Positions 39,390 to 49,600 of a DNA stretch of 64,000 nucleotides are shown here, in pieces. The DNA is taken from assembly GCF_000378045.1 (NCBI RefSeq), contig NZ_KB899098.1:101995-165994 (forward strand), in the 5' to 3' direction. The DNA comes from Marinobacterium rhizophilum DSM 18822. GTDB lineage: Bacteria > Pseudomonadota > Gammaproteobacteria > Pseudomonadales > Balneatricaceae. Position 1 is the first letter of the stretch; every line of letters begins with the position of its first letter. The notes beneath the pieces were generated by a model that worked only from the letters and a program-made list of their open reading frames with translations, ran no database searches and was not told the origin of the DNA. The position numbers and the translations under genes were made by a program.

Positions 39390-41058
39390 GTTCCGCTACC
39401 CATTGCCGTACCGCCTGCGCCACCCGCGCAGGATCCTCGGCCACCATACTACGAATGGTATTGATCTGATATTCGAAGCTTTCATTGGGCGTCGGCAGAA
39501 AGGTTTCTTCCGAGCTGCCAAAGGTCACGCGATCATCCGCCACATCGGAACTTTCGAGCCCCTCGAGCTCGGCGGCCACATTGCCACTGCTGCCAAGCCG
39601 CGGCTTGTCGTCACCGCTGGCGGGCACCGCCAGGTTTTTCAGGATCGGGCGCAGCACGCCAAACACCAGCAGCAACACAAAGAGCGCGGCCATCACCTGC
39701 TTGACGATATCCCACAGCCAATCCTGCTGCCACAGCGGCGTGTCGGCCACCTCAACGAAAGGTTCGGTAGCGGCAAAGGGAGAGTTGATCACGTTTACAC
39801 TGTCGCCACGCTGGGGCGAAAAGCCAACCGCATCCTGCACCAGGATACGCAACCGTTCGAGTTCATTCTGGGACCAGGGCTCGCGCTGGCCCTCGCCATT
39901 GCGGGCCGCGGGAATATCATCAACCACCACCGCGACCGTCAAACGCCTGATACGCCCCATCTGCTGGCGCGTATAACTGATCGACCGGTCCAGCTCGTAA
40001 TTACGCACCGCCTGTTGACGACTGCTGCCCGAAAGTCCTACGCCGGCTGCATTATCGGCGGCTCCGTTGGCCACCTCCGGCACGGTGCTGGGACCCGGCG
40101 GCTGGTTCGACAGCGCACCCGGCACGCCACCGGCCGCCTGGGATCCGGTGCGGTTTTCCTCAACGGTCTGCTCACTGCGCAGCGACGGGAGATCCGGGTT
40201 GAACAACTCGCTGGTCTGCTCAACGGCATTGAAATCGACATCCGCCGAAACCTCGGCACGATAATTCCCCAGCCCCACCACCGGCTGCAGAATGCTGTTG
40301 ACCCGGTTCAGCAGGGTCTCCTCAATCTTCTGGGTGTATTCCAGCTGCTTGCCCGCCAGCACAACATCTTCATCCACATCACGGGTATTCAGCAGGCGCC
40401 CCTTCTGATCCACCACCGTCACGTCGCGCACATCGAGTTCCGGCACGGACGACGCCACCAGGCTGGCGATGGCGCTCACCTGGGCGGGCTCAATACGCCG
40501 GCCGGCAAAGAGCTCGACAAAAACCGAGGCGCTGGGCTTGCGTTCGTCACGGATAAAAACGGTACTTTTGGGAATCGCCAGATGGACGCGGGCACTGCGA
40601 ATGGCCACCAGGCTGGCAATGGTACGCGACAGCTCGCCTTCAAGGCCGCGGCGGTAACGGGCATTTTCCATGAACTGACTGGTACCCAGGGTCTGCTCCT
40701 GATCCAGGAGCTCAAAGCCCACGCTCTTGTCCGCGGTAAAGCCTTCGGCTGCCAGCTTCAGGCGCGCCTGGTGCACATGCTCCTGCGGCACCAGGATGGC
40801 ACGGTCGTCGGCATCAAACTTGTAGGGTGTGTTGTACAGGCGCAGCTGCTCAATCACCTGATTGGCGTCGGCAAAGGAAAGATTGGAGAAAAGGACACGG
40901 TAATCCGGTTGCTGTGACCAGAGCACCACGGCAAATCCGATCGCAACACTGGCCGCGAGACCCACCATCAGGCCAATCTGGCGAAGTATGCTGAGGCTGC
41001 TGAAGCCGGCGATCAGACCACGCTTGCCGCCTTCGAGTTGCGCCGGGGTATTATCCAT
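39382..41058 (-). CDS. fliF: flagellar MS-ring protein FliF
   Basis: A 558-residue ring protein, the scaffold on which the export gate and C-ring assemble. Two membrane helices (about 30-49 and 445-465) flank a large periplasmic part with ring-building motifs (LVPQEHVHQARLKLAAEGF; ENARYRRGLEGELSRTI; ARVHLAIPKSTVFIRD). The C-terminal FliG-binding tail ends AVRQWVAEHE. It begins 37 bp after fliE. Confidence 0.97.
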   Translation of the reverse strand: MDNTPAQLEGGKRGLIAGFSSLSILRQIGLMVGLAASVAIGFAVVLWSQQPDYRVLFSNLSFADANQVIEQLRLYNTPYKFDADDRAILVPQEHVHQARLKLAAEGFTADKSVGFELLDQEQTLGTSQFMENARYRRGLEGELSRTIASLVAIRSARVHLAIPKSTVFIRDERKPSASVFVELFAGRRIEPAQVSAIASLVASSVPELDVRDVTVVDQKGRLLNTRDVDEDVVLAGKQLEYTQKIEETLLNRVNSILQPVVGLGNYRAEVSADVDFNAVEQTSELFNPDLPSLRSEQTVEENRTGSQAAGGVPGALSNQPPGPSTVPEVANGAADNAAGVGLSGSSRQQAVRNYELDRSISYTRQQMGRIRRLTVAVVVDDIPAARNGEGQREPWSQNELERLRILVQDAVGFSPQRGDSVNVINSPFAATEPFVEVADTPLWQQDWLWDIVKQVMAALFVLLLVFGVLRPILKNLAVPASGDDKPRLGSSGNVAAELEGLESSDVADDRVTFGSSEETFLPTPNESFEYQINTIRSMVAEDPARVAQAVRQWVAEHE

Positions 41059-41095
41059 TCAAATGAAGCCGCCCTGATTCCCGTTGGATCCCGTA

Positions 41096-41443
41096 TTACA
41101 TCGGCATCTTCATAATATCTTCATAGGCAGAAACCAGGCGGTTACGTACCTGGGTCATGGCCTCGAACGAAACCGATGCCTTTTCCATGCTGATCATGAC
41201 CTGGGGAAGATCGACACTCGGGTCACCCTGCTCATAGGAGACTGCCAATTTTTTGGCATCACCCTGCAAGTCGCTCACCTTGTCCACCGCATTTTTGAGC
41301 AACTCACCAAAGCCGGTGCGATCCACGCCTTCGGGGCCCTGCTGGACACCCGGCGCCTGAATAGGCGTTACGCCCTGCTGGGCCTGGGCCTGGAGTGCGC
41401 GCATCTGCATCAGTACGCTGTTAATATCGGCTCGTTCAACCAT
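41096..41443 (-). CDS. fliE: flagellar hook-basal body protein FliE
   Basis: A 115-residue small rod-base protein that links the MS ring and rod. I chose the ATG at 41443 (MVERADINSVLMQMRALQAQAQQ); an upstream ATG adds ten residues unlike the family. The C-terminal signature VSFEAMTQVRNRLVSAYEDIMKMPM is fully conserved. It is the first gene of the fliEFGHIJ run, behind a sigma-54 promoter. Confidence 0.95.
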   Translation of the reverse strand: MVERADINSVLMQMRALQAQAQQGVTPIQAPGVQQGPEGVDRTGFGELLKNAVDKVSDLQGDAKKLAVSYEQGDPSVDLPQVMISMEKASVSFEAMTQVRNRLVSAYEDIMKMPM

Positions 41444-41579
41444 CGGTGCTTCCCCCTGCCAACCTGGCAGCATTTTGACATTAAATGTCGCGTCTGAGCG
41501 TCAGCCGGCCAGCCAACAGTGTAATACGACAGAAAAATGCCACCAGAACGTCAATAAGTTAGTCATCAACTGTTAGTTA

Positions 41580-41596
41580 AGCAAATATCAAGCCAA
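41580..41596 (-). promoter_or_regulatory. sigma-54 promoter for fliEFGHIJ
   Basis: The minus strand reads TTGGCTTGATATTTGCT, with GG and GC ten bases apart and TTGC at -12, a strong sigma-54 match. It lies 137 bases before the fliE ATG in a gene-free gap. Confidence 0.75.
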
Positions 41597-41675
41597 GCGC
41601 ATGATTTAAAATTGACAGCACGACACAAACCCGTCGTTCAGAGCAGGATCAGGGGAACCGTTCAGCACTCAAGCC

Positions 41676-42305
41676 TCAGTGCCCGGGGCTGGGCGCTTCG
41701 CCGTGCTTGAGGCGCACGTACATCAGCGCCACCGTGATGGCATCACCGAGCGCGGTATGCCGCTCCAGGATAGGCACGTCCAGCTTGGACGCAATGGTGT
41801 CAAAGCGCAGGTCGACCGTGCCGCCGATGGATTTCCATTTGATGATGTCGTGGTACACATGGGACAGCTCAATGGTCTTGTTGGGCAGGCCAAAGCCGTA
41901 GCGCGGGCGCAGGTACTTGTCGAGCATGCGCACATCAAAGCTGACGTAGTAACCGAGAATCGGCCTGTTGCCGACAAAATCGAGCACGAGCCGCAACGCC
42001 TCGTCGATATCCAGGCCATCCGCCAGATCCGCGGCCCGCAGCTTGTGTATCTTGATCGAGTCGGCCCCAAGGCTTGCCGGCGGCTTGAGGCGGATATCCA
42101 GCCGCTCACTGGTCAGCACGCGGGTGCCGCGTACCTTCACCGCGGCAATAGAGAGAATTTCCGCCTCGTCCACATTGAGACTGGTGGTTTCGCAATCCAG
42201 CGATACCACCTCATCCCCCCGGTAAGGCTCGAACAGGGCGGCATAGTCGCCATGGCGGTGGTCGAGCCGCTCCTTGAGGCGACGCAGGGTTCTGGGAATG
42301 TACAT
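41676..42305 (-). CDS. DEDDh 3'-5' exonuclease, DNA polymerase III epsilon-like
   Basis: A 209-residue exonuclease-fold protein. The DEDDh residues are visible: Asp37 and Glu39 in SLDCETTSL, the Asp of GYYVSFDVRMLDKYL, and His/Asp of ERHTALGDAI. It is shorter than DnaQ and lacks its C-terminal polymerase-binding tail, so a repair or RNA role is possible. It overlaps the upstream CBS/nucleotidyltransferase gene by one base (TGATG). This pairing is common in gammaproteobacteria; the link between the two proteins is unknown. Confidence 0.88.
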   Translation of the reverse strand: MYIPRTLRRLKERLDHRHGDYAALFEPYRGDEVVSLDCETTSLNVDEAEILSIAAVKVRGTRVLTSERLDIRLKPPASLGADSIKIHKLRAADLADGLDIDEALRLVLDFVGNRPILGYYVSFDVRMLDKYLRPRYGFGLPNKTIELSHVYHDIIKWKSIGGTVDLRFDTIASKLDVPILERHTALGDAITVALMYVRLKHGEAPSPGH

Positions 42306-44137
42306 CAGTTCTCCAGTCGGTAACGCATTGCCAGGTGCTTTTTGAAGCTTTTGACGATGTGCAGGGCATCCCGCAACAGGTCCCGCTCCATCTTGTTCAG
42401 GAGCGGCAGCTCAATCAGGTTGGGCGTCGGGTCCTGTCCGTCTGCATTGGCCTCGAGCCTGCGCATCTGCTGTCGCAGGCGCAACTGCACAAAGAGCGCC
42501 AGCGCCTCACCCAGCTCGGCGCCCTGCTCGGCCTGCAACTGCCCCAGTTCCACCAGCGCCTCGATACGACTGAAAGTATTCGTTGCCAGCACTCGATGCT
42601 CCAGCGCCATCGCGCGAATCCCGTGCACAACGGGAAATATACCCCCTTTTTTGATATCCAGCTGCGCCTTGTCGCGCAAGCTGCCAAAAAACGTCAGCGG
42701 CGTATCAAATTCCAGTGCCGCACGGGTGAAGTGGGAAAAGAACACATCGTTATTACGCAGATGACGCAGGAACCAGTTGCGCCCTGCCTTGAACAGTGCG
42801 GGGTTTCCTGCCACCGGTTTTGCATCCACCGCAATAGCCAGATTCATCAGCGCCTCGCCATCGCAGGTATCGGCCCAGTCGCTTAGCTGCTGCGTCCAGT
42901 CCCCCAGCGAATTCACCCACGCAGGATTGGACACCATGATATTGCCAGGGCACGGCGGAAAACCGAATTCAATCAGCCGCGCACTGAAGCGCTGCAGCGT
43001 TTGCTGCATGCCAGGCCAGCTCAGGCCATCACGGTAGATGACGGCATTATCCTGGTCGGTCTTGAGTATCTGCTCACCCCGCCCTTCTGAGCCCATGACC
43101 ACCAGACACACATGGGGCTGCATGTCCGCCGGTATCATCAGATCAAACAGTTTGGCCATGATGCGCCCGTTCATGGCCGCCAGCAGATCCATCGTAAAGC
43201 GCACTTTCACGCCGTGCGACACCAGCGACTTGATCAGGCTGTTGAGGCGCTGCGCGGCCTCCTGCAGCTCCTCTTCGGTCTGGGCACGCTCGATGCGCAG
43301 ACCAATCACATGCGAATGACTGGAAAAGAAACTCAGAATATCGGTGAGCGCCACGATGCCAACCAGGCTTTCATGCTGCATCACGACCACCCGCTCGATA
43401 TGCTGCTGTGTCATGATCACCAGCGCATTGAACAGATAGTCGTCGGGGCTCACCGAGATCAGACGATAATGGGCTATCTGCGCGATATCGGTGCTCTGTG
43501 GCAGGTTATCGAGTACCAGCGCCTCCAGCAGATCCGTCTTGGTGATCATGCCGTAGCGGTTGCCCTTGCGCACCAGGACGCAATCGGCCTTGTGGGTACG
43601 CATCAGTGCCGTGGCATCGCGAATGCTGGTGCCTTCATCGACAATCAGCGGATCCTGCACCAGCCCGCTGCTGACCTTGGCCAGCATGAACTCCGCCATG
43701 TCCTGATCCTGGTCATGTTGCGCCACAATCTCGGACTTGACCGCCAGATTCTGCTGAAAGTAATCCGCAAACAGCGAGTTGCTCGACACCAGTTCCAGCA
43801 GTACCCGGGTCGGCAATATATGGCAGATGGTCTCCTCCACCGCGACGAAATTGTGAATCGCCCGCCCACGCAGGGCTGACCAGCCGCCAAAGTAGTCATC
43901 TGCCTCATACTGCACAAACACCTGTTCGGCCGCGGCAGCACCATCAGCGCTGCGCTCCTCGTTCTCGCTGACCAGCCCCTTGAGGATGATATAAACCCCC
44001 TCGGGCTCGTCGCCGGCCGCCACGATGGTTTCGCCCTGCTGGTAGTAGGCAATATCCAGGCTTTGCTGCAGCAACGCCTGCTCATCGGGGCTGAGCAGGC
44101 TGAAGGGCAGGTTACTTATATTGAATGTTGCGGACAT
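42305..44137 (-). CDS. cNMP-binding/CBS/DUF294 nucleotidyltransferase-like protein
   Basis: A 610-residue regulatory protein in four parts: a cyclic-nucleotide-binding-like N-domain (about 10-130, GETIVAAGDEPEGVYIILKG), two CBS motifs (about 155-270), a DUF294 nucleotidyltransferase-type domain with GSEGRGEQILKTDQDNA (about 345-365), and a DUF294 C-terminal domain. The start at 44137 has AGGAG upstream. It precedes the exonuclease gene and follows a symporter pair that has often been found with it. The domain set suggests PII-like uridylylation-style control, but the target is unknown. Confidence 0.87.
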   Translation of the reverse strand: MSATFNISNLPFSLLSPDEQALLQQSLDIAYYQQGETIVAAGDEPEGVYIILKGLVSENEERSADGAAAAEQVFVQYEADDYFGGWSALRGRAIHNFVAVEETICHILPTRVLLELVSSNSLFADYFQQNLAVKSEIVAQHDQDQDMAEFMLAKVSSGLVQDPLIVDEGTSIRDATALMRTHKADCVLVRKGNRYGMITKTDLLEALVLDNLPQSTDIAQIAHYRLISVSPDDYLFNALVIMTQQHIERVVVMQHESLVGIVALTDILSFFSSHSHVIGLRIERAQTEEELQEAAQRLNSLIKSLVSHGVKVRFTMDLLAAMNGRIMAKLFDLMIPADMQPHVCLVVMGSEGRGEQILKTDQDNAVIYRDGLSWPGMQQTLQRFSARLIEFGFPPCPGNIMVSNPAWVNSLGDWTQQLSDWADTCDGEALMNLAIAVDAKPVAGNPALFKAGRNWFLRHLRNNDVFFSHFTRAALEFDTPLTFFGSLRDKAQLDIKKGGIFPVVHGIRAMALEHRVLATNTFSRIEALVELGQLQAEQGAELGEALALFVQLRLRQQMRRLEANADGQDPTPNLIELPLLNKMERDLLRDALHIVKSFKKHLAMRYRLEN

Positions 44138-44190
44138 AGAGACTCCTGTGCAAAAGCCCGCCATACGAAGATGCCGGGCCCTGAAACTGA

Positions 44191-44221
44191 AAAGGCACAC
44201 CGGCCAGGCCGGTGTGCCTTT
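44191..44221 (-). terminator. terminator after the sodium symporter gene
   Basis: A 14-bp perfect stem (AAAGGCACACCGGC, loop of three, inverted half) ends in CCTTTTC on the minus strand, just past the symporter stop. It also faces the start of the DUF294 gene and should insulate it. Confidence 0.75.
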
Positions 44222-44253
44222 ATCCCTAGTAACTCACAGTAAAGCTCAGAAGA

Positions 44254-46053
44254 TTAGTGCGCGTGGGCGCTACCGGCGCCGCGGGGGATACGGATATCCT
44301 CGACGATGCGCTGAATCTCATCAGACGGTGCCGGTGTCATCGATGCCACGATGTAGGCACTCGCGAAGTTGAGGATCATGCCCACGGTGCCAAAGCCTTC
44401 TGGCGAGATACCGAACAGGTACTGATCTGCACTGCCACCCATGAACTTGAAGTAGATGATGTAGGCCATGGTGGTGACAAGACCCACCAACATGCCTGTC
44501 ACCGCGCCTTCGGTGTTCATGCGCTTGCTGAAGATACCCATCACGATGACCGGGAACACCGAGGCACAGGCGAGACCGAAGGCCAGCGCCACCACCTGGG
44601 CCACAAAGCCCGGCGGATTGATGCCGAAGTAGCCCGCGATACAGATCGCCACGATGGCCGCGATTCGCGCATACATCAGCTCCTGTTTATCGGTGATGTT
44701 CGGATTGATGGTCTTCTTCATCATGTCATGTGCGATTGCTGTCGAAATAACCAGCAGCAGGCCCGCTGCCGTCGACAGTGCCGCTGCGACTGCACCTGCG
44801 GCTACCAGGGCGATAACCCAGGCCGGCAGATTGGCAATCTCGGGGTTTGCCAGCACCATGATGTCACGATCGACGTAGACCTCGTTGGCAAACGGTGCAG
44901 CGTTCACAGGCGCAGGCGCCAGTGCCGGGTTGCTGACCATACGCTGACCCTGCTCGCCGGTGCCTTCAGTAAAGGCCGGCTTGCCGCCTTCGAACGCATT
45001 ACCCGCCGCGTACTGCACCTTGCCATCGCCGTTGTGATCGTACCAGCCGATCAGGCCCGAGTTTTCCCAGTTCTTGAACCAGCTCGGCATTTCGGCGTAG
45101 GCGGTACCGGTGTTGTCGGCGCCATTGATGGTATTGATCAGGTTAACGCGGCCAAAGCCGGCAACACCCGGAATGGAGGTGTACAGAATGGCGATGAAGA
45201 TCAGCGCCCAGCCCGCAGAGGTACGCGCATCCTTTACGCGCGGCACAGTGAAGAAGCGCACGATAACGTGGGGCAGACCCGCCGTACCGGCCATCAGGGC
45301 GATGGTAAAGAACACCATGTCGATGGTCGACTTGCTGCCGTCCGTGTACGCCTTAAAGCCCAGATCGACCGAGAGCTGATCCAGTGTAGCCAGTACCGAC
45401 TGACCATTGGAAAGAGTGGCACCCAGACCGGTCTGGGGCAGGAAGTGGCCAGTAATCTGTGCTGACAGGAAGAAGGCCGGAACGGTAAAGGCCAGGATCA
45501 ATACGCAATACTGGGCCACCTGGGTATAGGTAATGCCTTTCATGCCGCCGAGAACAGCGTAGAAGAACACGATGGCCATACCGATCAGAACCCCGGTATT
45601 CACATCGACATGCAGGTAGCGGGAGAACACGATACCCACACCACGCATCTGACCTGCCACATAGGTAAAGGAGATCACGATGGTGCAAAGTACGGCAATC
45701 ATGCGCGCGGTGCTGCTGTAGTAACGATCACCGACAAAATCCGGCACTGTGAACTTGCCGAACTTGCGCAGGTAAGGTGCCAGCAGCATGGCCAGCAGCA
45801 CATAGCCACCTGTCCAGCCCATCAGGTAGGCAGAACCGTCACGCCCGACAAATGAGATAATCCCTGCCAGGGAAATAAAGGATGCGGCAGACATCCAGTC
45901 CGCTGCAGTCGCCATGCCGTTGGCGATTGGGTGAACACCACCGCCTGCAACATAGAATTCTTTAGTCGATCCTGCGCGAGCCCATATCGCGATACCGATA
46001 TAGAGCGCAAAGGACCCCCCAATAAAGAGGTAAGTGAGTAAGTCGAGACTCAT
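44254..46053 (-). CDS. sodium:solute symporter large subunit (VC_2705 type)
   Basis: A 599-residue SSS-family transporter with about 13 membrane helices (first at about 5-24). It belongs to the subgroup that pairs with a small DUF4212 protein, encoded 36 bp upstream here, and is related to acetate permease ActP. Conserved are AADWMSAASFISLAGIISFVGRDGSAYLMGWTGGYVLL and the sodium-site region RFFTVPRVKDARTSAGWALIFIA. A periplasmic loop insertion contains an EF-hand-like DHNGDGKVQ. The gene order with crbS and acs supports transport of acetate or another short monocarboxylate, but the substrate is inferred. Confidence 0.88.
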   Translation of the reverse strand: MSLDLLTYLFIGGSFALYIGIAIWARAGSTKEFYVAGGGVHPIANGMATAADWMSAASFISLAGIISFVGRDGSAYLMGWTGGYVLLAMLLAPYLRKFGKFTVPDFVGDRYYSSTARMIAVLCTIVISFTYVAGQMRGVGIVFSRYLHVDVNTGVLIGMAIVFFYAVLGGMKGITYTQVAQYCVLILAFTVPAFFLSAQITGHFLPQTGLGATLSNGQSVLATLDQLSVDLGFKAYTDGSKSTIDMVFFTIALMAGTAGLPHVIVRFFTVPRVKDARTSAGWALIFIAILYTSIPGVAGFGRVNLINTINGADNTGTAYAEMPSWFKNWENSGLIGWYDHNGDGKVQYAAGNAFEGGKPAFTEGTGEQGQRMVSNPALAPAPVNAAPFANEVYVDRDIMVLANPEIANLPAWVIALVAAGAVAAALSTAAGLLLVISTAIAHDMMKKTINPNITDKQELMYARIAAIVAICIAGYFGINPPGFVAQVVALAFGLACASVFPVIVMGIFSKRMNTEGAVTGMLVGLVTTMAYIIYFKFMGGSADQYLFGISPEGFGTVGMILNFASAYIVASMTPAPSDEIQRIVEDIRIPRGAGSAHAH

Positions 46054-46089
46054 AATAATGCCGCCCTTTCTAATGTCTTTTTGTCGTTG

Positions 46090-46350
46090 TTATTCGTGAA
46101 CGTCATATTTTTCGTCAAGCTTGTTCATGCTGTACACGTAGGCCCAGATGAGAATGACGAATATGAAAATGGATCCCTGTTGCGCAAACCAGAAGCCCAG
46201 CGGAAAGCCGAAGAAGTGGATGGAATCAAGTTGTTCAACAAACAGTATGCCGAAGCCATAGGACGCAACGAACCAGATCACCATATAAACGCTGATAATG
46301 CCCAGGTTTTCGCGCCAATAGGCCTTGGCCTTTTCAGGAGTTAGAGACAT
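46090..46350 (-). CDS. DUF4212 symporter small subunit
   Basis: An 86-residue protein with two membrane helices (about 19-36 and 50-72), ending EKYDVHE. It matches the small partner of SSS-type symporters (KAKAYWRENLGIISVYMVIWFVASYGFGILFVEQLD, and FPLGFWFAQQGSIFIFVILIWAYVYSMNKLDEKY). It lies 36 bp before the large subunit and is read divergently from crbS, with 280 bp between. Confidence 0.9.
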   Translation of the reverse strand: MSLTPEKAKAYWRENLGIISVYMVIWFVASYGFGILFVEQLDSIHFFGFPLGFWFAQQGSIFIFVILIWAYVYSMNKLDEKYDVHE

Positions 46351-46630
46351 AGCACCATTCCTTTATTGTTGTTCTCGGGATTAATTAAAATCAGGACAGA
46401 TTTAATCTAGCAGAGCAGTATCGATTAAAAATCCCCGACTTTAGTCCAACCCCGAGCAGACCAGAAAGATTCAAGACAGGAAAAATGCCTGCAGGGCCTG
46501 CCATACGGGCGTTTCTCTGACATCCAGATTAGAAAACCCACAGCCCGACAACAAGCTATACAATAGTCGTACGGAAAAGCTCTGCGAAAAGGCAGAGACT
46601 GTAACAATCAACGCGGAGTCAGCGACGCCT

Positions 46631-49600
46631 ATGTTTTCCGGCTGGACAATAATACTGATTTCACTGGCTTATGTGGGACTGCTGTTTGCCATCGCCTATT
46701 ACGGTGACAGCACTCGCAAGGGCCGTTCCTACGCCGCCAACCCGGTCATCTATTCCCTCTCGCTGGCCGTGTATTGTTCATCCTGGACGTTTTACGGTGC
46801 CGTGGGACGCGCGGCCACCAGCGGCTGGGAGTTTCTGGCCACCTACCTGGGCCCGGTACTGGTTTTCATCTTTGGCTGGCGTGTGCTCGAAAAGATGATC
46901 CTGGTCAGTAAAGAGCAAAATATTACCTCCATCGCCGACTTTGTTTCGTCCCGTTACGGCAAGAGCCAGAGCCTCGCCGTGATGGTCACCTTAATCGCCG
47001 TGCTCGGCACCATTCCTTATATAGCACTGCAGTTAAAGGCTGTGGCCATCAGTTACGATGCGCTGGCACCGGCGGCCAGCGACGCACTCAGCAAGGGCAA
47101 CGATACGGCCCTGTTCGTGGCCCTGCTGATGGCGGTATTTGCCATTTTGTTCGGTACCCGCCATATCGATGCCACCGAACACCACGAGGGCATGGTGCTG
47201 GCGGTGGCATTCGAGTCCATCGTCAAGCTCACCGCCTTTATCTCCGTCGGGCTCTTTGTCACCTTCAATGTCTTCGAAGGCCTGGACGACATGTTGTTTA
47301 ACCTGGCTAACCAGCTGAGTTACAACGAAAATTTTGGCAGTCTGCTAACAGGCAGTTTCCTCACAGAGACCCTCCTGGCCTGCGGTGCCGTGCTCTGCCT
47401 GCCGCGCCAGTTCCACGTCAGCATCGTCGAAAATACCGATGTCGCCAATCTGCGTACCGCGCGCTGGCTGTTCCCGCTCTACCTGGTGGCGCTCGCGGCC
47501 TTCGTGTTGCCGATCTCGGTCGCAGGCTTCATGGTCCTGGGCACCCAGGACGTCGACACCGATACCTTTGTGCTGATGCTGCCACTGACCGCGGATTACA
47601 AGGCACTGGCAACCCTGGCCTTTATCGGTGGCCTCTCGGCCTCCACCAGCATGGTGATTGTGGCCAGCGTGACCCTGGCGACCATGGTGTGCAACGACAT
47701 CGTCATGCCCCTGCTGCTGCGCACGCCGCGCCTGAAACTGGCCGAGAACAAGGACCTGGGCGGCCTGTTGCTGCGCGTACGGCGCATCACCATTGTGTGC
47801 CTGCTGCTGCTGGCCTATTTCTACTATCGCATCCTGGGGGATCGTGGCTCCCTGGCCTCCTTCGGTCTGCTGGCATTTGTCGCCGCCATCCAGTTTCTCC
47901 CGGCCATCCTTGGCGGTATCTACTGGAAACGCGGCGCCCGTTACGGCGCCCTGGCAGGCCTGGGTGGCGGTTTCTGTCTCTGGGTCTACACCCTGGTGAT
48001 CCCCACCCTGATCGATGCCCGGCTGATGTCCGACACCCTGCTGCCCGCCGGGGCCGCAGAAGGTGGCTGGCTGTCCCCCACCGACCTGCTGGGTCTGCGC
48101 AGCTGGGTAGGGCTCGATCCGCTCAGCCATGGCGTGATCTGGAGCCTGGCGGTCAACCTGGGTCTCTATATACTGGTGTCACACTACAGCGGCTCGCGCC
48201 TGGTCGACCGTATCCAGGCCAGCGCCTTTGTCGACGTTTATAGCAAGGAGCTGCAGGACCCCTCGCGGCATTACAGCCAGGTCACCGTCGGCGACCTTCA
48301 GAGCCTGGCCGAACGTTTTCTCGGCCCCCTTCGCATACAGCAAGCCTTTGCCGGCTTCTCGACCCAGCATGGCGAAAAGCCACCCCTAACGGGCGACAAG
48401 GCCACTCCGGAACTGATCCAGTTCACCGAACGACTGCTGGCCGGCGTGATCGGCGCCTCATCTGCGCGTATCGTGCTGGCCTCGGTACTGCGCGGCAAGG
48501 AAATGCAGATTGGCGATGTCGTCACCATCGTCGATGAAGCCTCCAAGGCCTTGCGCTTCAACCGATCCCTGCTGCAGTCCACCATCGAAAACGTTACCCA
48601 GGGCATCAGCGTGGTCGATCAGCAGCTGCGCCTGGTGGCCTGGAACCGTCGCTACCTGGAAATGTTCAAGTATCCTGACGGGCTGATCTGCGTCGGCAGA
48701 CCCATCGAGGAAATCATCCGCTATAACGCGCTGCAGGGAGAATACGGCCCGGGTGATATCGAGCAGCTGGTCGAGGCGCGCATGAGTAGCCAGGCCAGCC
48801 ATGAGCCCCATCTGTATGAGCGTCACCGCCCCGATGGCACGGTACTCGAAGTCCTTGGCAACCCGATGCCCAACGGCGGCTTCGTCACCACCTACGCCGA
48901 CATAACCAACCACAAGCGCACGGAGGCGGCGCTGCGTGAAAGCGAACAGAACGTGCGCACCTATACGGACAACGTGCCCATTCTGATCGCCTACCTGGAT
49001 ACGCAGCGGCGCTTTCAGTTCGTCAACAAGGCCTACGCCGACGCCTTTGGCATCGACCGCCACCACGTACAGGGGCTGGCCTACGAAACCGTGCTCAGCA
49101 AGACGGAAGCGAGCAGCCGTAACCACCATGTTGAACAGGTGTTACGCGGCCAGCGGGTCCGCTTCGAATCCGTCATGCCGTGCCGGATTCCCACCGATGC
49201 GCCCCGGTACGCCGAGGTCACCTATATTCCCCACTTTGATGAACAGCACCAGGTAGTGGGCTATTTCACCCTGTACCAGGACATCACCGAGCGGCGCATT
49301 GCCGAGCTCGCGCTCAAGGAAACCAATGAAACCCTGGAAGAGCGCGTGCGCGACCGCACCCAGGCACTGTCGACGGTAAACCGGGAACTGCGCAAGGAGA
49401 ACACCATCCGCGCCCTGATCGAGGACGAACTGCGCCAGGCCAAGGCGGAGGCGGAAGCCGCCAACCTTGGCAAGACACGCTTTCTGGCCGCCGCCAGTCA
49501 CGACCTGCTGCAGCCGCTCAATGCTGCGCGCCTGTTCACCTCGGCCCTGGCTCAGCAAAGTCATGACCAGAGCACCCATCAGCTGGTCGAAAACCTGGAC

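Noticed and set aside
46351..46630. A small gene between the DUF4212 gene and crbS
   Set aside because: The frame on the minus strand (60 codons) has no ribosome site or family likeness; the stretch reads as a divergent promoter region.
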